From positions 23,112,283-23,176,282 of the forward strand of contig NC_063156.1 in NCBI RefSeq assembly GCF_020921035.1: a DNA stretch of 64,000 nucleotides. Direction: 5' to 3'. Position numbers and translations under genes: made by a program. The stretch is from Rhodamnia argentea (lineage: Eukaryota > Streptophyta > Magnoliopsida > Myrtales > Myrtaceae). Below the pieces are notes generated by a model. It was not told where the DNA came from. It did no database searches and saw only the letters and a program-made list of their open reading frames with translations. Shown in pieces: positions 22,704 through 35,175 of the stretch; position 1 is the stretch's first letter, and each line of letters starts with the position of its first letter.

Positions 22704-25700
22704 TCATAGCTTAGGCTTTTTGTCAAGTTGCACCAACTGCTGCCGCAAAACCCTTCTCATAACCTTGTTTGTAGCTGTCCTTGGAAGAGATGAGACGGGC
22801 ACAACGCGAGAAACCTACATAAAACAAAACTAGTTTGTTCATAAATAACACAACTGGTGTTAGCACAAGAGGTTGAGGGCATGGCTATGTAACGCAGAAA
22901 TTGGTACCCTGAACAAAGGATTTAGTCTCTTCTGCACAGCTGAATTGAAAGCCGTCCTTAGTTTATCTGTATCAGGCACTTGTTTATCTAAATCCTTCAG
23001 CACTGCAGCTATTATCAATTGCTCAGGTCCACCTTCAGCAGGGGGCACCCCAATCGCAGCAGTTTCAAGGACATTTTCGTCAACAGAATTGCAAATTCGC
23101 TCAATCTCGATGGAGCTCACCTGCTTAAACCAAAACACCAAGCCAGTCAAAAGTTCACATTTTCTTCACTCGATGAAGTCATTGGTCTTTGACGCCAAAA
23201 TAAAAAAAAAGTCATGGTCGCCCACTATTACTAAGGAACACCTTGTAAACTTTGCCAGCTTATACAGTGATGACGGACAATCATAAATTTAGAAAACATG
23301 AGTACTGCAGACAGATGAACATCTATTTTTCCTCTGAAGAGATGTATAAAACTCCATATTTCATGACAACGTATCTCAAGTTCCTCTACATGAACAACTC
23401 ACTCTAACTCTATAATAACGGCAATATCCTTGCATGCATGAGTAATATTAACCAAGTAGCAAGCGCCTGCCTAAAGCCTAAGCTCAAAATTCTACATAGT
23501 CCCCTTCCAATATACATGTTCTCACTTAGTTTTGGCATCTATACTTCGTAAAAGGATGTCATACAAAATGCAAATTGGTGCTTAAGAAATTCAGCATTAA
23601 CATTCTATTGGAGGAGTCATAACACTGAATTGATCATCACCCCACCCTACCCAAAACCCCAAAAAAAAATTCTAGGAGCCCATCCTCCTCCACCCAGAGA
23701 CCCAAGTCTTTAATCCCCCAACTCCATGCAATCCTCTTCCTCCAGCTGGGATCTTCAAAAGGCCCCTCTTTGTATTCCTGCTGCTCAGATTATACAACTA
23801 ACCAGGTTTGTACTAGTATCAGCCACAGCTCTGGAGGCAGTTGAATCATCCTCAACAAAGGCCCCTCCGTTAAGGTTCACAATATAATGCAAAAATTCTG
23901 GGCACTTGGAATGTGCCCGGCATCAGCATTTTATGTACAATGTTCTTCAGATAAACAATCACAAAAAAGGCCAAGCCTACATGGAGTCATTAGCTGACTC
24001 CCACTGTACTTCTTCAATTTACCCTAGTAAAAGGACCCAACAACAGAGTAAGAGTTCACATAATTATTAAGTACAAAATTTAGTTATAATGACAAAATCT
24101 GAGACCAAATAAAAGGGAAAGTATCTTAATATTGAAGTCATCTTCCATGCCATGACATTTCTCATTTCCTATTTCCGCCACCTCATGTCAGAATAGAGGA
24201 ATATGTCATCAGAAAACAGAAGTATTTAAAAGATACACTGATCTAACCCTGTAGTCCATGCTAAGATCCCCCATATTATCCTCATTTTAGTCATGAAAGG
24301 TTCAACAACATGCACCTTATAAAGCTGAAGAAATTAACGAGAACTAGAAGATATCACTGTCATGCCATTTTGCTGCAAAAATATTATCCACCAAAATTCA
24401 GGTGGAAAACATATTCCCTGAGGACCTTAAACTTCCAGTATGACATCAAGTTGACTCATAAATTGATAATCCCGTATGTAAACGGCAGTTATGGGTACTC
24501 AATTTAGCCTGGGGTGTTGAATAATATCCAGGCAAAGAACATACCTTGATACCTCCAAGATTCATAGTATCATCTGCACGACCATGTGCATGATAGTATC
24601 CTTTAGAAGTACGCTCAAATACATCACCATGCCTCCGCAAAACCTGTGTAGAGAAAAGATTGACATGCCTTGAATAACATATAATCGTGTAATTCAAAAG
24701 GTTTGACAATATATGAGCTCACTTTTCCTTTCCAAAGGGGCATTCCTTTAAAGTAGACATCGTAATGGTTCGCATTAAGCAGTGTACTTGAAGATCCAAA
24801 CATGACCGCTCCAAGTGCCAATTCCCCCATTCCTGGAACATCTTGTGGCTGTAATTGAGCACCAGCAAAACCCGATTAATTCAGTTGTCATCGAAGTTGT
24901 AAGTATTGTAGGATTTTTAAGAGAGGGGGAGAGAGAAAATACTCAAAGGCTACATCTTTACTAAATGACTTGACAGAAGAGTACATAGAAATATATTCAT
25001 AGAGCGTGAGAGACACCAAAATCCCTAATTACCTTATATATGGCCACTTACTAACTACTGACTAATATTTCAAAATATACTTCAACACACTCCTCAAGCT
25101 GAACCATCCAACTGGTCCAATAGGTGCAACTTTCTTCTGCAGTTTGTAACTGAAGTGTCGTGCAAGCTGCACTAGATGCTGGATTTGGATACATCAAACT
25201 GGATTTCAGAGGACAATTGTGCAATGGAAGATGAGTCTCACAACAATTGAACCTCCATAGTAGGCTCATTGAGATTTAAGAGGACCAAAAATTAGGGAAG
25301 TTTCTGAAGATGAGGTGCTGCTGATTGAGCACTAACAGGCCCCTTGAAAGTCCTTTTTTGTGTTTTTCGTCTTTGGGGATTGAAAATGACATCAAACAAA
25401 GAAATTAAAATAAAAACTAAGACTACAGCCAGCAGACTAAATAGGACAGTAGCTTGATTTTGGAGGAGAAGCTGAAAAATGATCACGATCAAGAAAGGTG
25501 CACAGTAGAATGAAGCTAGAGTGCATGAAGGCTCGATATGTGGCAGACTTCACCAGCACAAGGATGCCAGCAACAAGATTGATGAGGCCATAGGGAACAA
25601 TGACAACTCCCCCCAATGACGACGGAAAGACAAGTGGAAAGTTAAAGAAGGCCAGATCAATCTTTCGATCTATGGGCATTTCTCTTTTCAATAGTAAGAA

Positions 25701-28700
25701 CTATTTATGATTTATCTAACTGACTGAAACCTTATTTTCGCTGCGGTCGGGTGGGACCTAGATCGCTGGTGGATCAAGGTCAACTTCAATCCTTCAGAGG
25801 GTAAAGAGGCTTGTCACAGCCTCTCTCTGGATCGGAAGAATCGAAAGACATTGAAATATGAGGTTCAAGTACTGCCATCCTTTGTTGGTCGAGTTCGCTG
25901 TGTAATTTCAACAATGCCTTTCAAAGCCCAAAAGGCTGTAACTGCATCTTTCGACAAGCTAAATAGTAGGTGTCGCCCATGATTAGGAGAAGGTATCTTG
26001 TTTAGAGCAGTGGGTATCCTTCTGGTCTTTGAGCCTGTCTATCTATATGTAGAAAGGGATCAGTCTCTATCCATCTGGACACTCACAAGCAAAGAACGAT
26101 GATGCTGCTTGTGGAGATGACCAATTGTGGCTGCTCTCAAGGATGAAGTCCACTGGACGAAAAACAAAGGACTTGGAACGGCAGTGGTCTCAGTGTTAAG
26201 AGTAGAAATGATGATGGGAGAAACGAGGGTTCTTTCCTTCTCCTTTTTTTAATGGATGGAAAGAGGGGGAAAAATTTAGGCTTTTCATTTGGGTCCTCTC
26301 TAATTGCCTCTGATACCACATAAACACCCTAGGATCTTCAAGAGAGGGGGAGAGAAAATACTCAAAGGCAACATCTCTACTAAATGAGTTGATAAAAGAG
26401 TAAATAGAGCATGAGAGATACTCAAAAGCCCTAATTACTTATCTATGACCACCTATCAACTACCGACTAATTTTCATAATTGTACTTCAACAAAAGTAAA
26501 GCTCTGGGGAAGTTTGTGCATTCAAGCATAAAACTGGGAAAAAACATGCAACAAGAGGTTGAATGGGAGAGTTGAACGTATCCAATATCATAATATAGTC
26601 AAGGTGTCTGACTCCAAAATTCACCAAGCAATTTGAAAGCAAACCTGGAAATATTTTCACAGGCACTACAATAGCTAGCATGTCATGAATCTGAAAAAAC
26701 TGGCCAATCTAAGGTAGTGATCTGCGTGTTGTGAATCTCTAAAGCCTAGCGGTTTCCCAGTCAAGACATTCTTAAAAGCAAAGGGCATGCATGTCTTCTT
26801 AAGATTGAATTTAGATGCAGTACTTACAATTGGAAGGCCATCATCCCCAAGGATAAACAAACTACAACCCATTACTGGTGTACTGAAAGCAGCCAGTGAC
26901 TGTGCCTGCAATAGCGAGCCTGAAACAAATGCGCCCCCAATCTCTGTACCGCCACAATATTCAATAACAGGTTTATATTTAGCTCTGCCCATCAACCATA
27001 GGTACTCGTCTGCATTAGATGCTTCCCCAGTAGAGCTAAAGCAACTGCCACATCCAATACAAAAAACTGCTTGCAAATTAACAGAAATAAATGCAGAGTT
27101 CATACCTAACATAAAACCCAAACATGAAATGTAAACAAACTTGAAGAACAAACAACTTAGTAGACAACATGAAACGACTTACCGTATAGCTGACCAATCA
27201 TAGCCAGATGTGGACTTTGAATTCTTCCACGTTCGCACGAGACTTGGAATGACACCCAGCATTGTTACTTTAGCATCCTAGGAAAGATTCAACCACATCT
27301 TAGGAGAACAAATTCAATGAGGACTCACAGCACAAAAACCAGATAATATGTAATGCCAATCATAAGATTGGCATCTCTCAGCTCATTCAGATCTCGTTTT
27401 ACAAGAATCCTGAATGAGCTGTGACAATCAGTCATAAAGAAATGCATAAAAGTCTCAGATATTTACTTTAGTATGGACATAATTGCATGATCTATATTAT
27501 GGAAAGTGATCTCTCTTAAGGGTGTAACACCCTCAGGGAGGACAGGGGGAGCTGTAAAATCACTAGAAGAAAATAAGAGACAATATCTTCAAACACAACT
27601 TCCAACTCAGCCACTGGTAAAACGTTCATGCATCAATGTGCCATTCCATACTTTTCCTTAAAGCTAAAAGTGCTACTTTCCTCAATCCCTTTCATCTACG
27701 AGTCCATAAGTATGATATGAACTTTACAGCATTTATCCCTAGAAAAGCATACAGTTTATGTAAACGGTTTCTTGAGCATAAATGTACATTCAACAAGGGG
27801 TGTTAATTGTAGACTCAGTATAACACAGTGCTAGCCTCTCTTAGCTATGCAAATCATTTCAATGACTCTTCACTGATCATCAATGTCTTTTCTATGTTTT
27901 GGACAAATATGCCCTCAGAAAGGAAAATTAAATAATTTACCTGATGAAAGGTGATTTTACTCTATCTATTGCCCAACAAAATGAACGATTGTTAAATATA
28001 GCTTCTCTGGTGCCTTTTTGAACAATTTTTTCCTTTGACCATAAAAGAGCTGCAAAAAGTGCCCCTTTTATTTATTCTGCTCTATCGACAACTATCTTTA
28101 TGCGACTTTTCCTCAACTGATAGATAGCCACCAACTTTTAGATCTGATATTCCCTAAATGACAGTACTCCTAGAATTTTTAGTTCTCACTTCTACTTATT
28201 TATCGGTAACAATTAATTAGTAGTTCAACAATTTGGCAGTAATTTGGCTAGACATCGTAGTCATTCAACAACAATAGAAATTAGTGGGGATAACAACCTG
28301 GACGAACTTTGCAAAGCCAGAACCTAGTGGGGATCCATTATATAGGGCCATGGCAGCGCCATTCAAAAGGGAAGCATAAACTAGCCAGGGACCCATCATC
28401 CACCCTAGGTTAGTGGGCCAGGCAACAACATCACCTTTATGAATATCCATGTGGCACCAAGCATCTGCAGCAGCCTTAAAAGGAGTCGCATGTGTCCATG
28501 GAATTGCCTTTGGCTCCCCTGTAGCATGAAATAAGTATATATAAGCCTAAAACAGCAGTTTCATTTTTGGTACTAAACGTATTCAACAAGCATATCATAG
28601 ATGGAACATAGATGCCCTGACCATCTTGAGAAATTGATTTATTCAGAGAAAAAATAACACTCGTCCACACACACAGAGACAGAAAAATATGACCTGTAGT

Positions 28701-31700
28701 TCCAGAAGAAAAAAGGATGTTTGTAAAAGCCTCCACCGGTTGTTCTGCAGCAGCAAATTCCTCCCTGCAGTTAAATTATAAATCAAGAAAGAATCAGGGA
28801 AAAGCAGGCAGCAACGTTTCACTGATCATGAAGCCAGCATCAATACATGGTAAAACAAACATAATCTATTAGTAAGAAATCAAGCCATTTGTTGAACATA
28901 AAATTAAGTGTGTAAAGCATTCCATTCACAGTGTATGGCCGCAAGAGGATCCTGGCCAGATCATTAAGTTTTAAGGTAACACATTCATATGCAGGGGCTT
29001 CTTTTAAGCAAGATCTACCTATGAATGTGAAAAAGAACAAAACTGTGCTTAACCACATCCCGCATGTGATGGTGCATTCATGTGTTGCCATGACCACAAT
29101 GACATCCAGAATAAACTTGTAGCGGGCCAGAGAGAGATAGAGACCCACATGCTGAACCTAGATGAAGGAAGCTTATGACTTCAGATAGTGTTCGAAGAAG
29201 ATAAGAGAGATATTCAACAGAGTTGTAAATATCTATCATATAATAGTGCAGTAATTAAGATAGAATCATTCATTATCACATACATTTATAAAAATGATAA
29301 AAACAAACAGATAAAAAGGACATAAGTCGATTTTAACCCGATAAGACGAAAATCACACTGAGGCGCAAGATAGCATACTTGAGATGCTCGACTCTTCGTC
29401 GAAAATCATGCCAAGAAATGTCACCATCACGCAATTCCATAGTGGAACCTTTTGCAGGAATGACTATTGCCATTGGTGATTGGGCATCCACAACTCTACT
29501 GCAGAGATGATGCTCTACCGTCAGCAATGTTGTCAACCTCCATGAAGTAAAAAGTAGAATATTCACAACCATGTATTGTGAACATGGAGAAGTCACCTGT
29601 ACAGAGGTATACTTTTTTCTCCACGAATGATTACATCCTGAAAAAACAAACTTGAAGAAATATTATTAGTAAGGGAACTTACCTTTTACTCAGCTAGAAT
29701 CAGAATAAAATAAAGGAAACGTGGTAAGAAATACGAAAATACCGACACAATTGAAAAGAAAATAGCAACAATAGCAAACAACAACAACGTAGGAAAGCCT
29801 TTCAAAGGGTTTTTATTGACAAGAACCATATCTCATGATACTAGTTGAAAAAGAAAAAAGGAGCCAAGAATCTTAACAGCTTGCCTTCATATTATCACTG
29901 CTTGCGTCAATTTTTGCCTTTTAAGGTCAACCATGTAGTAAAAGCCGGTGGACACATGAAAGGATAGTACGGGGAAGCTATGTTGTCTATGCTTTGATTG
30001 GGTAGCAACAGAATAATGTCTGCTCCCAGATAACTTTCTATTTCTACAATTTCACCATCCAAAGAATCACAAGCAGATCAAATGCAGCTTCAGCATTATT
30101 ACCTCGATATCAGTCCAAGTTATCAAAAGGACGTGTGAACTTTTACCAGTGTTTATACCTTGTAATCATCAAGATAAGATGAACAAGGAAAAGCCTCCAT
30201 AGATTTTAAAATAACGTGGTAGTGAAAGCTGCTTCAACAACAATAACATCAAGAAGCCAATGTCTTTAATCAATTAACCTCTTCCTGCAACCTAACCATG
30301 TCTTTTTATTTGTTACTTTCTTAGCTTGACTGAATGACGAGCCAACTATTTAGTCAGTAACTTTTTCTCAAACCCAGAGATGGCAAGTACACAACACTGA
30401 CAACGGAGATAGCAAGAAAGCTGATATAGGTACATAGCTCAGCTATGAAGCAGAGAAACATACAAAGAATCCTACATGAGGAACAGGACAGAACCTGAGT
30501 AAAAATTGCCTTGGCTCCGGATATTTTAAGTCTCGTTGATATTTCAAGTGGAGCAAAGCTGTCAGCAATTGATACAACTACATATCCTGCTAGAACGATA
30601 GCTAGGTAAATAACCACAGATTGAACATTCATTGGCATGTCAATTGCAATTGCAGATCCTTTCTCCAAACCAAGTCTGTGGAGGGCATGTGCAACCAACC
30701 TGTGAATAATGAAAGAAGCATATCGGAGTTCATAACAAGTTTGGCATGAGAGAATTGAGATAACATACTTTCATCCCAACACCGAGTTCTGTTCTCCCAT
30801 CACAAATAAAAACAACTCGTATGATATACCAAAATTCCACTAGATGCTCATAAAAGACGAAAGAAAGTTGTTTGACAATAAATGAAACAGAAAGTCATGA
30901 TGAGGCTCCACAAATCCAAATAAATTAGGTTTTACAAATAAATACCAGGAGTCCATATATGTACTAGACAACACACACTCTAAATCACTTTATGCAATGT
31001 TAGAACCTTGGCAAGCTACCCAAAACAAGCATTTATAATGATTGCTTTAACTCATATACAGAGTCTGAATAGGTCCACATTGTCGACTCACATTCAACCA
31101 ATTCAGTAATAAATCGCTATATTTAGGTACATGCATGGTAAAAGCCATTAACTTCTTTTCAACAGAGATTTTAGGGTAAGTGGCATACCAGACGTCTTCT
31201 CGTAGCTCCTTTACAGACACTCGTTTCACAGGAAGATCATCATGTCCTTCATCACGCCATATAATTGCTGTATCATTCAGGGCCCTCTTATTGTTCAAAG
31301 ATAGGCAATTCGCTGCTGGGTTCAAATATGCTCCAGGAAGCCATTGACCCCCTGGATGGCTTTTGTCAGATGGATCCTCAAGTAAGATACATTTAGGAGG
31401 TTCCGAAAATAATATGCTTAGTTCCTCAAGTACAGTTGCCCAATAAACCTACCAAACAAATACCAAACAAATGATGTAAGAAAGTCGCAGGCATAAGTAC
31501 GACGTGTTATAACAATAACAAGAATTGCACCTCAGGGCTTGATAAGGAAAATTTCTGAAAATCAGAGAAGCTTGAAATGGGATCCTTGTATTTCCCACCC
31601 AAAAACTCTTTCCCCCTTCTTTCAAGTAATTGGCCAACATTTGTTTCCTGAGCAGCCTTCCTATCATCCAACGATAAGAAAAGAAGTTGCAAGATGCCAC

Positions 31701-32661
31701 AGTGTTTGTAATGTCTCTTATTGCACAATAATAAACTGCAAAGATGCAGATCTCAAAAAGAATACTACTGGTAAAAGAGACTTATACATCCAAGAGTTCG
31801 ACATCTTATAGAGTGAGCAAAGAAATAAGAACCATTTGGCAGATGACTAGTACTAGACTCCCGGTCAAAAACAAACAGGATTTTCTGGAAAAGAAAATTG
31901 CGACGTGAGGAAAGTAAGTCGGCTAAGGATATATAATACGGTCACTCAAATTTTTCCAGCAACTCACCTATGATCTGTCCCATAAAGTGCATTTTCCCAC
32001 AAAAGAATGCTCGAAAACTCGCCGTAGCAAAGGTCATATAGTTCCACCAAATAAACTCCTTTAATTTACATCGCTTTGATGGAGTTTTTTCTTAATTGAT
32101 AGAATTTAAGCAGCACAGAGTTTGCTCTGCTGCAAGAAAGTGGTAACTGAGAAGAGAACGGACGCATACGAGCCCCAACTATTTAACGATTAATTATCCT
32201 AATCGAGAAAAATCGAGCAAAGCTTCGAATATCCTGATCAACCCTATTACATACCGAACCGAGTGACATAAACTTTTGCCAAAGTACCAGTCGCCGCACC
32301 AAATTATAAATTAGATTGCCGACAACCTCGCCCGAGCGACCACGAGACAACAAATGAGAACGAGGTTCAAGTTTGGGTCGGAAGAGAGAGAGAGGGAGTA
32401 CGGGTCGGGAAACCAGGCGGGCGGGTTGGGTCCGAAGTCCTCGTAGCAGCCGTAGTACATCAACTGGTGGAACGAGAACGGTAGATCGGGCTCGAGGAGG
32501 CCCGCGGAGATGGCCCGCCACGTGGCAGGAGGCGAGGCGCCGTGAGCACGGAGGATCCGCGCGAGCTCCGCGCTCAGCTTCTCCGCGACAGGAGGCGAGA
32601 TTCCGTGGGCTTCGATGTCGGACCTGGTGATGGAGTCCAGGGATTTGTACGCCATACCCAT
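22704..32661 (-). CDS. AAE17: Probable acyl-activating enzyme 17, peroxisomal
   Basis: ATP-dependent acyl-CoA synthetase of the AMP-binding superfamily, AAE17/AAE18 clade; the natural substrate is unsettled. Fourteen exons join in phase: 32661-32402, 31660-31531, 31448-31189, 30699-30495, 29637-29597, 29498-29379, 28764-28694, 28518-28298, 27277-27183, 27044-26828, 24848-24723, 24643-24545, 23120-22908 and 22814-22704, giving 722 residues, about the length I recall for Arabidopsis AAE17. Key motifs are the P-loop-like [18 protein letters not shown], the adenylate motif [28 protein letters not shown], and a C-terminal Lys region ([12 protein letters not shown]). The tail PKL is a plant peroxisomal PTS1 variant. 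The start is [12 protein letters not shown]; the second Met (32655) matches the Arabidopsis start. A non-autonomous LTR fossil lies in the 2-kb intron at 24849-26827. No coding defects were seen. Confidence 0.96.
24907..26492 (-). mobile_element. Short non-autonomous LTR fossil in an AAE17 intron
   Basis: Two direct repeats flank about 1.2 kb: about 24907-25087 and 26329-26492 (shared words GAGAGGGGGAGAG, AAAATACTCAAAGGC, TACTTCAACA). Read on the minus strand, each repeat starts TGTTGAAGTA, and a primer-binding-site-like TGGTATCAGAGG lies just inside the right repeat (about 26308-26318). The interior has no recognisable gag or pol frame. The repeats differ at many positions, so the insertion is not recent. 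It lies between the exons ending 26828 and starting 24848 and appears to be tolerated. Confidence 0.65.
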
Positions 32662-32703
32662 TCCCTCGACTGCTCAGATTCGACGAAGAAGAAGAAGATC
32701 GAA

Positions 32704-32724
32704 GAGAGAGAGAGAGAGAGAGAG
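32704..32724. repeat. (GA)n microsatellite in the AAE17 5' leader
   Basis: About 10 GA units lie 43-63 bp upstream of the AAE17 ATG, CT-rich in the sense direction. Confidence 0.9.
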
Positions 32725-32839
32725 CGCGCGAAGTGGTGGTTGTCATGACAGTCACACGGTGGTTATCGACTTCTCCGACGCCAGAAGGCACTGCCACGTC
32801 AGCTACTTAAGAAGCAACCAAATCTGATTTTCTTAGTTA

Positions 32840-33614
32840 GGTGCGCATGATAACTTCTGGATGTGAAGAGCTTCTTTTAGAGTAGGAATTCATTTGATAA
32901 CGTAATTTCTAAAATAAAAATTTATTAGATAAAAATTTTAGTTATGAAAGAAATTTTAACTTTTGAAGTGAATTTTCAATACTAAAGTTATTTTTTTCTC
33001 AATTTGATAAGTTAAAAAAATTAAATTCTCCAATTCAAAAAGTATTTCTTACTTCACGCTTTTTTTTTATTATGCCATCACCCTCTTTTTGATTATACTC
33101 ACCCACCTCCATCGCGGCCACCCACGACCACCGCCAAATCATCCGCCCTCTCCAATCGTAGATCTGCGCATAGCCACCATTCGGCCGCCCCTAGTAGCCA
33201 ACCATCGCCAACTTCCTCTGGTTGCCACCCACCACCACCAACCTCCTCGACCAACACGTCCCTGCGGCGCTCGCCACCTCGCCGCGCGCCAACCGTCGAG
33301 TCATTGTCTTCGATTGTAGAGTAAAAAATAAATAATATATTTTTTATTTTTAATTAATAATAAAAATCATTTTAAAAAAATTTCAAAAATTAAATAGAAA
33401 TTTTTCGGCCACCGATAATAATTTTTTATAAAATATTTTGTCTTAATAATATTTTAGAAGTAGAAATTTTCAACCATTACCAAACGAATTTCTCTTATCA
33501 AAATAACTTTTTGAGTAAAAATGAAAAAATCAACTTCGCTTCTAAAAAGAAGTAAAAAAATCAACTTTCGATCGAAAGTTGATTTTTGAAGCAGAACTAT
33601 TACCATGTGCGACC
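32840..33614. mobile_element. Harbinger-like MITE with GC-rich core, copy 1
   Basis: The ends are imperfect inverted repeats: GGTGCGCATGATAACTTCT on the left, and the complement GGTCGCACATGGTAATAGTT on the right. AT-rich arms surround a GC-rich core (about 33100-33300). The sequence is homologous, in reverse orientation, to the element at 56133-56994. No clean target duplication is visible. It begins about 180 bp upstream of the AAE17 ATG. Confidence 0.65.
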
Positions 33615-33904
33615 TCTTGATAAATGGAAACATGTGCCAAAACACTTTTGATAACCGACGTGATTTTCTATCCCTAGTATAATTTGAAGAGACGATTGTT
33701 TTGTACTTGATGACGTGGCTTCTCGAGCCTTGCGTGCTTTACTTCCAAACGTTTCGACTGTTAAGGTGGTCGGGACTCGGGGATTAGTAGTTGGAATTTC
33801 GCTACCGTTGAGTAAAGGTGCGTCGTAAATGACTTTTTCCTTCGATGTTTGGCCAATTTTGAAAAAAAAAAAAATTTCCCTTCTCCACCTTAATCCTTTT
33901 TTAA

Positions 33905-34102
<198 letters not shown>

Positions 34103-34789
34103 AAAAATTTTTTTTTTTTTTTTTTTTATAAAATAAAAAAAATAAAAAAATTTAAAAAAAATTTAAAAAAACAATCCAAAAATATTTAATTATTTTTTTT
34201 TTTTTTTTTTTCGTTTGGTTGGGATTCTTAGGGTAGTGGAAAGAAAACACCTTGATCACGTGGGACCCTCTACAAGGAATACTGTCCACCATCATTAAGT
34301 AGGATTAGGATAAATTCGTTTCAAAGCAGTAAACGTGATTTTTCCATAGAAAGTGAACTCTTTTGTTAATTTTGGTCGAAAACCTGCCGATCTTTAATAA
34401 GTCAAAGTAATTTCTCAACAGACCCAAAAAAAAAAAAAAAATTCTCAAAAATCTCCTGGTAAACATGAAATCATTGAAGAGGGGAAAAAAAAATTAGAAG
34501 GGATCAAGCTAGCCGAACGTCTCTAGCTAAACGTTGTGTTGTAAGGAGTTTGAGATGATAAAACCTTGAATGTATCAATAGTTATCATTTATGATATCCT
34601 TTCCATATTTTCTTGATTCAATTTTTTATAGAAAAAGTAAATTAAAAAAAAGGAATTAGCCGAGCAATAATTGCATGCGTTGTTAGATAAAACAAACACT
34701 TTAGTATTTAAAACTTTGATGAGGATGTCCTCAAAACAACTAGTTAATAACATCATACGAGATTCATGTTCCATTTAATTCACGAAAAA

Positions 34790-34965
34790 TAAATATTCCC
34801 TTGTATTGTATATAGAAATGTATGAGCGTGAAATATTTTCATTATCCACAAAAATGTTCAGACATAGATTATTGTAGATGAAAAATATACTTTTCGTTAA
34901 TGAATTATTTCAATTGATATTTTTCGCTAGGACAATGCATTTGTAACCCAATTTTTTTTTAAACA
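34790..34965. mobile_element. Possible relic of the Tourist-like MITE
   Basis: Words such as GAAATATTTTCATTATCC, GTTCAGACATAGATTATTGT and TAATGAATTATTTCAATTGA resemble the body of the MITE at 47042-47269 in TOUGH. The ends are not preserved. Confidence 0.35.
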
Positions 34966-35175
34966 TTTTAGTCAAAGCAGCCGAAAGAGACACTAACTTA
35001 TAAACATCAGGTGGTGATGGGATTGGGAATTTGGAGAGGAATCAACTAATTGACATAAATCAAAGAATTGCACCAGACACAGATGGTTTGAGGACACTAC
35101 ACTACACTACACTGAACTGAGACTTCACAGGTTGGGCATTCTCTGGCAAAATGGGGGGAGGACAAAGGAGAGGAG

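Noticed and set aside
31978-32310. Extension of AAE17 exon 1 past the donor
   Set aside because: The open frame continues after 32402, but the phase-2 donor at GACCC/GTACTC joins exactly to [10 protein letters not shown] in exon 2.
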